DNA of 36,619 nt from an uncultured Rhodanobacteraceae bacterium (GCA_937928755.1 CALEZI010000150.1:1-36619), one strand, 5' to 3'; counted from the first letter of the stretch, positions 8,607 through 17,110 are shown. Notes: a model not told the origin generated them from the sequence alone. Translations and numbers: made by a program.

Positions 8607-9305
8607 TCACAACTCGGTGTGCAATCCGCATTCGCGCCTGACGCCGCCGAAGCGGGTTTCTTCCTCGCGCATGCCGAATCCGAGCGGCACCGTCGAATGG
8701 GTGTCGCCGATCGACACGTAGCCGCGCGCCCACAGCGGGTGGTAGGGCAGGCGGTGACGGCTCAGGTAGGCGTAGACGTCGCGATCGCTCCAGTCGGCGA
8801 TCGGGTGGACCTTGGCGCGACCCCTGCGCCAGTCCAGGAACGGCGTTTCGCTGCGCGAGCTGGCCTGGCTGCGGCGCAGTCCGGCGAACCAGGTACCGAC
8901 GCGCAACTCGTTCAGTGCGCGCTGCATCGGTTCCACCTTGTTGATCTGGTTGTAGCGCTCGATCCCTTCGGCGCCCTGCTCCCACAGCTTGCCGAAGCGC
9001 GCCTCCTGCCAGCCGCTGCTGGTCGCGGCGCGGTAGATCTGCAGGTTGAGCTTGAGGCGTTCGCTCAGTGCGTCGACGAACTGATAGGTCTCGGGAAACA
9101 GGTAGCCGGTGTCGATCAGGATCACCGGGATGCCCGGCGCGCGTTGATTCACCAGATGCAGCATGACGGCCGCCTGGGCGCCGAAAGAAGAACTCAGTGC
9201 GTGTGCTCCCGGCAGGCAGCGCAGCGCAAGATCCACTCGCGCACCCGCATCGAGCTTGACGAAATCAGCGTCGTCGACGCAGGACAGGGCATGCAACGCG
9301 CTCAT
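8607..9305 (-). CDS. cysH: phosphoadenylyl-sulfate (PAPS) reductase CysH
   Basis: 232 residues. Reduces PAPS to sulfite with thioredoxin or glutaredoxin in assimilatory sulfate reduction. The PP-loop-like SSSFGAQAAVMLHLV is near residue 38, the LIDTGYLFPETYQFVD segment follows, and the catalytic ECGLH motif sits six residues from the C-terminus (Cys226). The paired CC...CxxC cysteines that hold a 4Fe-4S cluster in APS reductases are absent, so the substrate should be PAPS. The start codon overlaps the cysI stop by 4 nt, which shows translational coupling. Length matches E. coli CysH (244) closely. Cytoplasmic. Confidence 0.96.
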   Translation of the reverse strand: MSALHALSCVDDADFVKLDAGARVDLALRCLPGAHALSSSFGAQAAVMLHLVNQRAPGIPVILIDTGYLFPETYQFVDALSERLKLNLQIYRAATSSGWQEARFGKLWEQGAEGIERYNQINKVEPMQRALNELRVGTWFAGLRRSQASSRSETPFLDWRRGRAKVHPIADWSDRDVYAYLSRHRLPYHPLWARGYVSIGDTHSTVPLGFGMREEETRFGGVRRECGLHTEL

Positions 9306-10966
9306 GCAGTCACCTCGGCCAACAGTACGCGATCGGCATAGTCGCCGAACGCTTCGGCAACGCCTCGTTCAATTCGCCAGCGCCCGAGGCTCTTGTCGAG
9401 CACCGCAAGGATCTCGGTTTCGTCGATGTTCTCGCGGTACAGGCGGTTCAGGCGCACGCCGAAGGCATCGCCGCCGAGGTGCAGGTTGTAGCGCCCGGGT
9501 GCCTTGCCCACCAGCGCGACCTCGGCGAGGAACGGCCGCGAGCAGCCGTTCGGGCAGCCGGAGATGCGCAAGGACAGAACTTCTTCGGGCACGCCGTGGC
9601 GCGCAAGCAGGCGCTGCACCTCGGCGCTGAAATGCGGCAGGTAGCGCTCGGCTTCGGCCATCGCCAGCGGGCAGGTCGGCAGCGCGACGCAAGCCAGCGC
9701 GTTGAGTTCGACCGGGCTGCGTTGCAGCAGCGCGGCGAGACCGGTCTCGATGAAGATGCGCTCGATGTCCGATCGCGCGTCGGGCGCGATGCCGGCGACC
9801 ACGAGGTTCTGGTTGGCGGTGATGCGGAAGTCGCCCTGATGAATCTCGGCGAGCTGGCGCAGCGCGCTGAGCAGTGACGCGTCACCGCGATCGGCGATGC
9901 GCCCCGCCACCAGCCGCAAGGTCAGATGCCAGTTGCCGTCGACCCCGCGCGTCCAGCCGAAGCGATCGCCGCGCGAGGTGAAGCGCACCGGCTTTTCCGG
10001 CGCGAACCTGACCCCGCTGCGCTGCTCGACCTCGCCGCGGAACCAGCCCAGCCCCAGTCGATCAATCGTGTACTTGAGGCGGCTCAGGCGCCGATCCTCG
10101 CGACTGCCGTGGTCGCGCTGGGTGGTCAAAACCGCCTTGGCGACATCGATCTCGAGCCCGCGCGGCACGTAACCGAGCACACTGGCGGCGCGCGCATAGG
10201 TGCGCGCGTCGCCGTGCGTGGTGCCGAGGCCGCCACCGACCAGCACGTTGTAACCAATGACCTGGCCGTTGTCGACGATGGCGACAAAGCCGAGATCGTG
10301 CGCGTAGATGTCGACATCGTTCTGCGGCGGCAAAACGAATGCAGTCTTGAACTTGCGCGGCAGGTAGGTCGGCCCGTACAGCGGCTCCACCTCGGGCGTG
10401 CCGGCGATCGGCTGCTCGTCGAGCCAGATCTCGTGGTAGGCGCGCGTCGCCGGCAGCAGGGATTCGGACAGCGCGACGGCATCGGCATACACGATCTGAT
10501 GCGCGTCGCTGTCGACCGGGTTGGCCGACACCAGCACGTTGCGGTTGACGTCGCCGCACGCGGCGATGGTGTCGATCAGCGTCTGGTTGATTGCCTGCAG
10601 CGTCGCTTTCAGTTCGCGCTTGATCACGCCATGCAACTGGATCGCCTGGCGTGTGGTCAGGCGCAGGCTGCCGCCGCCGTAACGCCGCGCGATCGCGTCG
10701 AAGGCCAGCCACTGCGCCGGCGTCACCACGCCACCCGGTGTGCGCGTGCGGATCATGAACGAGTGCGCCGGTTCCAGCTTGGCCTCGGCGCGCTCCTCGC
10801 GCAGATCGCGATCGTCCTGCTGATAACTGCCGTGAAACTTGAGCAGCGTCTGGTCCGGTTCGCGCAGACCGCCGGTGTAGGCATCGGCCAGACTCTCGAC
10901 CAGCGTGCCGCGCAGGCCACGGCTGTCGGCCTTGATGATTTCGACCGGGGAGAGGGTGGCGGTCAT
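9302..10966 (-). CDS. cysI: NADPH-sulfite reductase hemoprotein, beta subunit CysI
   Basis: 554 residues. Carries out the six-electron reduction of sulfite to sulfide. The sirohaem/4Fe-4S cysteines are present as CVALPTC (about 427-433) and SGCPNGC (about 471-475). Two ferredoxin-like half-domains are recognisable: RTRTPGGVVTPAQWLAFD and RLTTRQAIQLHG in the first, and FRITANQNLVVAGI in the second. The length is close to the 570 of the enterobacterial protein. The ATG follows the 171-nt gap containing the 9-nt iteron array that separates it from cysJ. It is coupled to cysH at its 3' end. It should form a complex with the CysJ flavoprotein encoded upstream. Confidence 0.97.
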   Translation of the reverse strand: MTATLSPVEIIKADSRGLRGTLVESLADAYTGGLREPDQTLLKFHGSYQQDDRDLREERAEAKLEPAHSFMIRTRTPGGVVTPAQWLAFDAIARRYGGGSLRLTTRQAIQLHGVIKRELKATLQAINQTLIDTIAACGDVNRNVLVSANPVDSDAHQIVYADAVALSESLLPATRAYHEIWLDEQPIAGTPEVEPLYGPTYLPRKFKTAFVLPPQNDVDIYAHDLGFVAIVDNGQVIGYNVLVGGGLGTTHGDARTYARAASVLGYVPRGLEIDVAKAVLTTQRDHGSREDRRLSRLKYTIDRLGLGWFRGEVEQRSGVRFAPEKPVRFTSRGDRFGWTRGVDGNWHLTLRLVAGRIADRGDASLLSALRQLAEIHQGDFRITANQNLVVAGIAPDARSDIERIFIETGLAALLQRSPVELNALACVALPTCPLAMAEAERYLPHFSAEVQRLLARHGVPEEVLSLRISGCPNGCSRPFLAEVALVGKAPGRYNLHLGGDAFGVRLNRLYRENIDETEILAVLDKSLGRWRIERGVAEAFGDYADRVLLAEVTA

Positions 10967-10986
10967 GACGACGGAGCTGTTTTTTT

Positions 10987-11112
10987 GTCCGCAAAGGACG
11001 CAAAGGACGCAAAGAACGCAAAGGAGAGGCGTTCATTGCGGGAAGGCAGCCCATGTGACGGAACCATCATTGGCTTTCGCTCTCTTTGCGTCCTTTGCGT
11101 TCTTTGCGGACC
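10987..11112. repeat. inverted arrays of a 9-nt iteron between cysJ and cysI
   Basis: Four units of GCAAAGGAC (with AAGAAC and AAGGAG variants) at 10987-11028 face three units of the complement (GTCCTTTGC, GTTCTTTGC) at 11080-11112. Both outer ends are GTCCGCAAAG / CTTTGCGGAC. The centre is about 50 nt. It lies inside the cys transcription unit, so the RNA would form a long hairpin between the two subunit genes. Confidence 0.88.
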
Positions 11113-11137
11113 AATGCCCTTTCTTTGCATACCCACC

Positions 11138-12910
11138 TCAATACACATCGCGCTGGAAGCGGCCGGCACTGGTGAGCGCGTCGAGTTCGTCGCTGGCGGA
11201 CTCCAGGTCGATGCCGCGCACGCGGGCGATGGCGTCGATCAGTGTGACTTCGACATCGCGCGCCATGCGTTTGGCGTCGCCGCACAGGTACAGGTACGCG
11301 CCGTTGTCGATCCACGACACGAGTTCGGTCGCGCGTTCGGCAATGACGTGCTGCACGTAGCGGCGCTCGGCGCCGTCGCGCGAAAACGCGACATCCAGGC
11401 GATGCAGCTGGCCGCGCTTGAGCGCCGCCAGCCATTCGGTCTGGTAGAGGAATTCGCTGCGCAGATGGCGATGACCGAAAAACAGCCAGTTGCGACCGCT
11501 GGCGCCATCGGCAATCCGCTGCTGCAGGAAGGCGCGGAACGGCGCCACGCCGGTGCCCGGGCCGATCATGATCAGGTCGCGACTGCCGTCGCGCGGCAGG
11601 CGGAAGCGCGCATTGACCTCGACGCGTACCTGGATGCTGGTGCCCTCGGCCAGCGCCGCCAGGTGTCCGGAGGCAAGACCGACACGCGCGATGCCGGTGG
11701 CGTTGCTGCGCTTGAGCGCTACGGTCAGGTGCACTTCGTCGCCGACCTCGGCCTGCGAAGACGCGATCGAATAAGCGCGCGGCTTCAGCGGCGCCAGCGC
11801 GGCGACCCAGCGCTGCGCGTCCCAGGCCATGCGACCGGCGGCGAGCAGGTCGACCACCTGGTGGGTATCGAGCAGACCGTTGCCAGCCGAGTGCAAGGGA
11901 TGGTCCGGATGGGCGGCGAATACCGCGCTGAGCAACGAGGCACTCAGTCGCGTCAGCTCGCGTTCGCTGCGCAGCCATTCGCGCAAAGGACGTCGCTGAC
12001 CCGCGTGTTCGACCGTGCCGTCGCCATCGAGGCCGGTTCGATCGAGAAACTCGGACACCAGCGCCGGCGGATTGTCGACCTGCACTTCCAGCGAATCGCC
12101 CGGTTCGTAATGCAGCCCGCCGCCGGCCAGCGACAGCTCCACGTGGCGCACATCGACTTCACTGTCACGCGCGGTCAGGCGCTGGTTGGCATAGACCTCC
12201 GCCGCCTGCCAGTGCGTCGCCGCCGCGACTGCGACGGGGGCAGGTCGCAATACGGTGACGGTCGCCGCTGGCGTCCGGCCGATGGCTTCGACAGCAGCGC
12301 TCAGTGTCGACTGCCGCCACGGCGCCGCGGCGGCTTCGATATCGAGATCGGCATCGGCACGTTCCGCCAGTCGGGTGCCGCCGAGCTCGGCCAGACGCAA
12401 ATCGAGCTTGCGCCCGATCTCGCAGAATCTGGCGTAACTGGAATCGCCCAGCGCCAGCACGGTGTAGCGCAGATTGCCGAGTTTGGGTGCGCGCGCGCCA
12501 GCCAGTTGCTTCAGGAAGATGCGCGCGTCGTCGGGCGGATCGCCGTCGCCCTGCGTGCTGATGGCGATCGCCAGATAACGTTCGCGCCCCAGTTCGGCGA
12601 GGCTGTACTCGGCGATATTGACCAACCTGACGGCGAGACCCTGGGACTCGGCCTGGCGCGCCAAGGCAGTCGCGGCGGCTTTGGAGTTGCCGGTCTGGCT
12701 GGCGTAGAGCACGGTCAGCCTGGGCTGAGTGCTGGCGCCGGGCCTGGGGGCGACTTGAGGCGCTCGCAGCGCCGCCTGGCCCGCGATGTAGCCGGAAATC
12801 CACCACAAGGCGGCGTCGCTGGCGCCGGCGCTGAGCTGCTGCAACGTGTCGAGCTGCTCCGCCGACAATGGCGAGGCATTCAGTGCAAGAACATCGGCGG
12901 CGCTGGTCAC
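11138..12910 (-). CDS. cysJ: NADPH-sulfite reductase flavoprotein, alpha subunit CysJ
   Basis: 590 residues, against 599 in E. coli. It passes electrons from NADPH through FAD and FMN to CysI. The N-terminal flavodoxin domain starts near residue 67 (LTVLYASQTGNSKAAATALA, then STQGDGDPPDDA). The FAD-binding part contains RAYSIASSQ and a Gly/Ser loop (GLASGHLAAL). The NADPH domain has MIGPGTGVAPFRAFLQQR, FFGHRHLRSEFLYQ and YLYLCGDAKRMARDVE. It ends in DVY, the aromatic C-terminal residue that stacks on FAD in this family. It is the first gene of the cysJIH unit on the minus strand. No cysB-like regulator is in the window. Confidence 0.97.
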   Translation of the reverse strand: MTSAADVLALNASPLSAEQLDTLQQLSAGASDAALWWISGYIAGQAALRAPQVAPRPGASTQPRLTVLYASQTGNSKAAATALARQAESQGLAVRLVNIAEYSLAELGRERYLAIAISTQGDGDPPDDARIFLKQLAGARAPKLGNLRYTVLALGDSSYARFCEIGRKLDLRLAELGGTRLAERADADLDIEAAAAPWRQSTLSAAVEAIGRTPAATVTVLRPAPVAVAAATHWQAAEVYANQRLTARDSEVDVRHVELSLAGGGLHYEPGDSLEVQVDNPPALVSEFLDRTGLDGDGTVEHAGQRRPLREWLRSERELTRLSASLLSAVFAAHPDHPLHSAGNGLLDTHQVVDLLAAGRMAWDAQRWVAALAPLKPRAYSIASSQAEVGDEVHLTVALKRSNATGIARVGLASGHLAALAEGTSIQVRVEVNARFRLPRDGSRDLIMIGPGTGVAPFRAFLQQRIADGASGRNWLFFGHRHLRSEFLYQTEWLAALKRGQLHRLDVAFSRDGAERRYVQHVIAERATELVSWIDNGAYLYLCGDAKRMARDVEVTLIDAIARVRGIDLESASDELDALTSAGRFQRDVY

Positions 12911-13022
12911 GGCAGTGTAGACGTCTATACGATCGTGGGATGGAACTGTAGACGGCGTGCTGCAGCGCGGGAAATGACGTCAGGGCATATCGATAGGCGG
13001 GTGGAGCGTGAGAGCCCCTCTG

Positions 13023-13100
13023 GTAGGTCACGTTGGTCCAAAGGGCCTGCGTGAGGCATTCAATCGTCACGTAGCCCACTGCGTGGCCAACGTGACCTGA
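13023..13100. repeat. REP-C pair (GTAG-type palindromes)
   Basis: GTAGGTCACGTTGG at 13023 is answered by CCAACGTGACCT ending about 13099, with GTCACGTAGCCC forming the inner half of the second palindrome. Related copies are at 3576-3750 and 33961-34039. The conserved 5' GTAG next to a palindrome is the signature of REPs that are moved by RAYT (REP-associated tyrosine transposases). No RAYT gene is present here. It lies between cysJ and the RDD gene, both on the minus strand. Confidence 0.82.
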
Positions 13101-13116
13101 CTTCGACTCCTGGAAT

Positions 13117-13536
13117 TCACCTCACTTCCTGCAACAACTGCGTCCCGCTCAAACGGTCGTGTGCGCTCTGACCTTCCTTGTCGATCAGGCACCACAGCAA
13201 GCCCAGGCCACCCAGGCCGATCGACGGCAGCGCCAGCACCGCGCGCAGGGAGGCACGCCCCAGGCTCGGGTAGTTGCCGGCCAGATCACGCACTTCGAGT
13301 TTCCACGCGCGCGCGGCGACGGTCTTGCCAAGCCGCCACCAGGACACGGCGAAATAGGCCCAGACGACAGTCAGCAGATAGAGTTGGTACCACCATGTGT
13401 TCGGCGGCACCGCGTGCACGCCGTTCAGCGCCAGCACCACAAAGCCGGCGATCATCAACAGGCCGGTGACGATCAACGTGTCGTACACGATCGCCAGCAG
13501 CCGCTTCCACCACTTTGCCGCTTCCAGGGTCCGCAT
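13117..13536 (-). CDS. RDD family membrane protein
   Basis: 139 residues from ATG 13536; a TTG at 13542 would add two. Three or four membrane segments are visible: about 15-38, 48-68, and a C-terminal hydrophobic stretch LRAVLALPSIGLGGLGLLWCLID. The RDD hallmarks are present: KRLLAIVYDTLIV with the Arg and Asp pair in the first helix, WRLGKTVAARAWKLEVRD, and the C-terminal DKEGQSAHDRLSGTQLL. Its function is unassigned; some RDD proteins act in ion transport. Its start overlaps, on the opposite strand, the start proposed for xerD, so the two genes diverge from a shared point. Confidence 0.88.
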   Translation of the reverse strand: MRTLEAAKWWKRLLAIVYDTLIVTGLLMIAGFVVLALNGVHAVPPNTWWYQLYLLTVVWAYFAVSWWRLGKTVAARAWKLEVRDLAGNYPSLGRASLRAVLALPSIGLGGLGLLWCLIDKEGQSAHDRLSGTQLLQEVR

Positions 13537-14477
13537 TGCCAACCATCAAGTCCAGCACCGACGCCAACGATAGCGCGACTGTGCCGAACAGCGCCGACAG
13601 TGCGCTGATCGCACGCTTTCTCGACCACGCCTGGGCCGAGCGTGGACTCGCCAAGGCCTCGCTGTCGAGTTACGGCGCCGACCTGCGCGGGCTGGCCGGC
13701 TGGCTCGCGGCGCGCGGCGGTTCGCTCGCGTCGGTCGATCGCGGCGCACTGTTCGATTATCTGGCCGCCCGCCACGGCCACGGCATGAAGCCGCGGTCCG
13801 GCGCACGGCTGGTGTCGACGTTGAAGCAGTTCTGCCTGTGGACGGTCGATCAGGGTCTGCGCAGCGACGATCCTGCGGCGGACCTGTCGCCACCGAAGCT
13901 GCCGCGCTCACTGCCCAAGGCGATGACCGAGACCGAAGTCGAGGCGTTGCTGCAGGCACCCGACCTCGATACACCCATGGGTCTGCGCGACAAGGCGATG
14001 CTGGAATTGCTCTACGCCACCGGGCTGCGTGTCAGCGAGCTGGTCGGCCTGCGTGGCGAGCAGATCAGCCTTGCTCAGGGCGTGCTGCGCGTGCGCGGCA
14101 AGGGCAGCAAGGAGCGGCTGGTGCCGCTCGGCGACGAGGCGCAGCACTGGATCGTGCGCTATCTGAAGGACGCGCGGCCGCTGCTGCATGCGCGACCCGA
14201 GCCGGCGTTGTTCATCACCCAGCGCGGCGCCGCGATGACCCGGCAAGGCTTCTGGCTGCTGATCAAGCGCTATGCCCTGATCGCCGGCGTGCGCAGCACG
14301 CTGTCGCCGCACACCTTGCGCCACAGCTTTGCGACGCATTTGTTGAATCACGGCGCCGACCTGCGCGTGGTGCAGCTGTTGCTCGGCCACAGCGATCTGT
14401 CGACCACACAAATCTATACCCACATAGCCCGCGAGGGGCTGAAGGCGATGCACAAGAAGCATCATCCGCGCGGTTGA
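13536..14477 (+). CDS. xerD: site-specific tyrosine recombinase XerD
   Basis: About 313 residues. Together with XerC it resolves chromosome dimers at dif. The N-terminal SAM-like domain (IARFLDHAWAERGLAKASLSSYGADLRGLAGWL) and the catalytic domain align closely with E. coli XerD. The catalytic residues are visible: Arg in ATGLRVSELVGL, Lys in GKGSKERLVPLG, HTLRH, LGHSDLS and the nucleophile Tyr in TTQIYTHIA. There is no ATG start. TTG 13536 is chosen because AGGG lies 6 nt before it; GTG 13581 (MPNSADSALIARFLD) fits the E. coli N-terminus better and TTG 13515 is also open. The chosen TTG shares one base with the RDD start on the other strand. Confidence 0.93.
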   Translation: MPTIKSSTDANDSATVPNSADSALIARFLDHAWAERGLAKASLSSYGADLRGLAGWLAARGGSLASVDRGALFDYLAARHGHGMKPRSGARLVSTLKQFCLWTVDQGLRSDDPAADLSPPKLPRSLPKAMTETEVEALLQAPDLDTPMGLRDKAMLELLYATGLRVSELVGLRGEQISLAQGVLRVRGKGSKERLVPLGDEAQHWIVRYLKDARPLLHARPEPALFITQRGAAMTRQGFWLLIKRYALIAGVRSTLSPHTLRHSFATHLLNHGADLRVVQLLLGHSDLSTTQIYTHIAREGLKAMHKKHHPRG

Positions 14478-14483
14478 GTGCGT

Positions 14484-14607
14484 GTCGCATCGAAGCCAGC
14501 GAAGGCGCGACAGGCCCCCCGCGATGCGTGCTCCTGTGGGTCCAGACTTGTCTGGACGCTTGTCGCATCGAAGCCAGCGAAAGCGTCCGGTCAAGTCCGG
14601 ACCCACA
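14484..14607. repeat. REP-B pair plus a 20-nt direct repeat at a convergent junction
   Basis: GTGGGTCCAGACTTGTCTGG at 14536 is mirrored by the arm ending TCCGGACCCACA at 14607, forming a long hairpin. Inside and beside it GTCGCATCGAAGCCAGCGAA occurs twice, at about 14485-14504 and 14562-14581, so part of the element has been duplicated. It lies between the xerD stop and the stop of the convergent phosphotransferase gene. Confidence 0.85.
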
Positions 14608-14674
14608 AGGGCGAAAGGCGAGCGCACGCGGCATTTCCCGTGCCCTGCCACGCTCCTGCTTCTCGCTTTCGGCC

Positions 14675-15700
14675 TCACCCCCCGCTGGCCGCCTCCATTC
14701 CCAGTGCCGCAATCACCGGCACCATGCGCCCGGTGGCGTCGGCCTGGGAGCTGGACGCGTTACCCTGGGTGGCACGTTTGGCCACACCTTGCGCGATCGC
14801 CGCGAGGCGGAAGAAATTGAAGGCGAGGATGAATGGCCAGTCGGCGAAGCGTTCGCGACCGCTGAGCTCGGCGTAGCGGGCAACGATCGCGGCTTCGCCG
14901 GGAATCCCTGCGGCAGCGCGGTCGATACCCTGCAAGCCCGGGATCACCGGGTTGCGCGGCAGTCGCAGCGCCATGCAGAAGTAACCGAGGTCCGACAGCG
15001 GATGGCCGAGCGTGGACAGTTCCCAGTCGACCACAGCGCGGATCTGTGGACGGTCTGCAGCGAAAATCAGGTTGTCGATGCGCCAATCCCCGTGCACCAG
15101 GGAAACCGCGCCGTCGTCGGCCGGCACGTGCGCTTCGAGCCAGGCGATCAGCGTCTCCATCGCATCGATGCGGCCCAATTCGCTGGCGCGGTATTGCTCG
15201 CCCCAGCGTTTGAGCTGGCGCGCGAAGTAGTTGCCGGGCTTGCCGTAATCGGCCAGGCCCGCAGCATTGACGTCGACCGCGTGCAGGGCCGCCAGCACGC
15301 GCAGGATTTCATCGTAGTAGGCGCTGCGCTGCGAGGTTTCCAGCTCCGGCAGCGAAGGGTCCCAATAGATGCGGCCCGGCACGTGACTCATCAGGTAGAA
15401 CATCGAGCCGATCAGCGCATCGTCGCGGCACAGGTGCAGCGGTCTGGCGACCGCTACCGGGGTCGATGCCAACGCGCTGAGCACGCGGAATTCGCGGTCG
15501 ACGGCGTGCGCCGAGGCCAGCAATTGACCCGGCGGCTTGCGCCTGAGCACGTACGCGCCCGAGGCCGCCTCGATCAGGTAGGTCGGATTGGACTGGCCGC
15601 CCTTGAACTTGGTTGCAGTGAGCGGGCCGCTGAAACCGGCGACGTGCTCGGTGAGGTAAGCGGCCAGGGTAGCTTCGGGCAGGGCAAACGGGTCTGTCAT
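14675..15700 (-). CDS. APH-type phosphotransferase (ACAD10/11-like kinase domain)
   Basis: 341 residues from ATG 15700 (MTDPFALPEATLAAYL); the open frame reaches 15757 but adds a proline-rich stretch without homology features. It has the aminoglycoside-phosphotransferase/choline-kinase fold: a Gly-rich ATP loop (KFKGGQSNPTYLI), the ATP-binding Lys in YVLRRKPPG, the catalytic loop VHGDWRIDNLIF and the metal-binding DWELSTLGHPLSDLGYF. This exact combination (GGQSNPTY, VLRRKPPG, WELSTLGHPL) is typical of the subfamily that stands alone beside acyl-CoA dehydrogenases or is fused to them in ACAD10/11. That subfamily is thought to phosphorylate 4-hydroxyacyl-CoA in fatty acid catabolism. No acyl-CoA dehydrogenase is within the window. 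It is unlikely to be an antibiotic resistance enzyme. Confidence 0.87.
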   Translation of the reverse strand: MTDPFALPEATLAAYLTEHVAGFSGPLTATKFKGGQSNPTYLIEAASGAYVLRRKPPGQLLASAHAVDREFRVLSALASTPVAVARPLHLCRDDALIGSMFYLMSHVPGRIYWDPSLPELETSQRSAYYDEILRVLAALHAVDVNAAGLADYGKPGNYFARQLKRWGEQYRASELGRIDAMETLIAWLEAHVPADDGAVSLVHGDWRIDNLIFAADRPQIRAVVDWELSTLGHPLSDLGYFCMALRLPRNPVIPGLQGIDRAAAGIPGEAAIVARYAELSGRERFADWPFILAFNFFRLAAIAQGVAKRATQGNASSSQADATGRMVPVIAALGMEAASGG

Positions 15701-15935
15701 CGGGCACGGCGGTTGAGCGGGGCGTTTCCAGCATAGCGCGGGTTGAATCCGCTCCACGGGTCAGGCAAGCGCCTTGCTGGCGCACGCGCCCGTGGCGTGC
15801 ACTCTCATTGTGCACCGCAGCATGAGCGATTTCGGGAACTCCATCGGGAAATCAACGAGTTGCACGACTTGAGTTCGCTGGCACGCCGCTTGCGATGCCA
15901 GTCCCGGGCCTGGGGGCCAAGCTGTTGGGGGAAGA

Positions 15936-15968
15936 CCCCGCGCGTTGTGCCGGGGCCAACGCGCGGGG
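15936..15968 (-). terminator. GC-rich hairpin just after trmL
   Basis: CCCCGCGCGTTG and CAACGCGCGGGG form a perfect 12-bp stem around a 9-nt loop, only 3 nt beyond the trmL stop on the minus strand. The following bases on that strand (TCTTCCCCC) contain few T residues, so it is a weak match to an intrinsic terminator and may instead protect the 3' end. The rest of the 271-nt gap (15701-15971) holds nothing I recognise. Confidence 0.5.
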
Positions 15969-15971
15969 GCT

Positions 15972-16427
15972 TCATTCAAATCCGAGCTGGCGCCACGCCT
16001 CGAACACCACCACCGCAACCGCATTCGACAGATTCAGGCTGCGCGAGTCCGCTCGCATCGGCAGTCGCAGCAGCCGATCCGGTGCGAAGCTCGCGCGTAT
16101 CTCTTCCGGCAGGCCGCGCGTCTCACAGCCGAACAGCAAAGCGTCGCCACGCTGAAACCGGGTCGCGTAGGGCGTCGTCTGGCCACGTGTGGTCAGCGCA
16201 AAACAGCGCGGCTGCCCGAGTGCCGACAGGCAACCGGCAAGATCCGGCCAGGTTCGCAGCCTCGCGTACTCGTGGTAGTCGAGCCCGGCTCGACGCAAGC
16301 GCGCGTCGTCGAGTTCGAATCCGAGCGGCTCGATCAGGTGCAGCGATGCGCCGGTGTTCGCCGCAAGGCGGATCACGTTACCCGTGTTGGGCGGAATCTC
16401 TGGCTGGTAGAGGATGATATGCAGCAT
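15972..16427 (-). CDS. trmL: tRNA (cytidine/uridine-34 2'-O)-methyltransferase TrmL
   Basis: 151 residues from ATG 16427; the frame continues upstream to 16622 but only MLHIILYQPEIPPNTGNVIRL matches the family start. It methylates the 2'-OH of the wobble base of tRNA-Leu isoacceptors. The SPOUT trefoil-knot motifs are clear: PNTGNVIRLAANTGASLHLIEP near the start, LFGCETRGLPEEI (SAM loop), and LRLPMRADSRSLNLSNAVAVVVFEAWRQLGF at the end. Length fits E. coli TrmL (157). It starts 11 nt after the gst stop, so the two are probably one transcription unit. Confidence 0.95.
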   Translation of the reverse strand: MLHIILYQPEIPPNTGNVIRLAANTGASLHLIEPLGFELDDARLRRAGLDYHEYARLRTWPDLAGCLSALGQPRCFALTTRGQTTPYATRFQRGDALLFGCETRGLPEEIRASFAPDRLLRLPMRADSRSLNLSNAVAVVVFEAWRQLGFE

Positions 16428-16438
16428 GCGCCTGGAGA

Positions 16439-17110
16439 TCAGCGCATCAATTCGTACGGACCACCCTTTTCCAGCGCGCGCTGGTAGGCAGGGCGCGCGT
16501 GGATCTTCTTCAGGAACTCCGCCAGATGCGGGTACTTGTCGATGTCGGCGCGACCCGATGCGGCTTCGATCGGGAAACTCATCTGAATATCGGCTGCGCT
16601 GAACTTCTTGCCGGCAAACCAAGGCCGCGAGCCGAGTTCTGCATTCATGTAGTCCAGATGCAGTTTCACTTGCGGTCCGACGTAACCGGCCATTGCCTTG
16701 TCGGCAATCGCCCTGGCGATCGGGCGGACGAAAAACGGCATCGGCGCTGTCTTGATCTTGGAAAAAATCAGGCTCATCAGCAGCGGCGGCATCGCCGAAC
16801 CCTCGGCATAGTGCAGCCAGTAGCTGTAGCGCAGGCGCTCCGGCGTGCCGGGTTCCGGCGCCAGACCGAGCTCCTTGCCGTACTTGTCCGCCAGGAACTC
16901 GATGATCGCGCCCGATTCGGCCAGCGTGTTGCGGCCATCGACGATCACCGGCGACTTGCCGAGCGGGTGGATCTTCTTCAGCGAAGCTGGCGCCAACATG
17001 GTCTTCGGATCGCGCTGGTGGTGCTCGATCCGGTACTCGACGCCGAGTTCCTCAAGCAGCCAGAGGATGCGCTGAGAACGCGAGTTGTTGAGGTGGTGGA
17101 CGGTGATCAC
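16439..17110 (-). CDS. glutathione S-transferase family protein
   Basis: 223 residues starting at GTG 17110 (MITVHHLNNSRSQRILWLLEEL). The frame stays open to 17308, with an ATG at 17146, but the thioredoxin-like domain begins right at the GTG. That domain includes the Ser-Arg G-site pair (NNSRSQRI), the cis-Pro segment HPLGKSPVIVD and the glutathione-binding ESGAIIEFLADKYG. The all-helical C-terminal domain follows from about residue 90, with FAGKKFSAADIQMSFPIEAA as the conserved N-capping motif. It conjugates or reduces electrophiles with glutathione in the cytoplasm; the particular substrate is unknown. Upstream partner of trmL. Confidence 0.9.
   Translation of the reverse strand: MITVHHLNNSRSQRILWLLEELGVEYRIEHHQRDPKTMLAPASLKKIHPLGKSPVIVDGRNTLAESGAIIEFLADKYGKELGLAPEPGTPERLRYSYWLHYAEGSAMPPLLMSLIFSKIKTAPMPFFVRPIARAIADKAMAGYVGPQVKLHLDYMNAELGSRPWFAGKKFSAADIQMSFPIEAASGRADIDKYPHLAEFLKKIHARPAYQRALEKGGPYELMR

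Noticed and set aside
9926..13054. A 1042-residue open frame on the plus strand across the cys genes
   Set aside because: It is antisense to cysI and cysJ, which have unmistakable motifs. The translation is a low-complexity Arg/Ala/Val/Asp-rich sequence as expected from the shadow of a high-GC gene, with no domain.
14675..15700. Phosphotransferase as an antibiotic resistance gene
   Set aside because: Motifs GGQSNPTY, VLRRKPPG and WELSTLGHPL belong to the acyl-CoA-related kinase subfamily; no resistance genes or mobile elements are nearby.
13838..15736. A 632-residue plus-strand frame across xerD and the phosphotransferase gene
   Set aside because: It overlaps xerD out of frame and the phosphotransferase in antisense; no motif, and it runs through a REP-B element.
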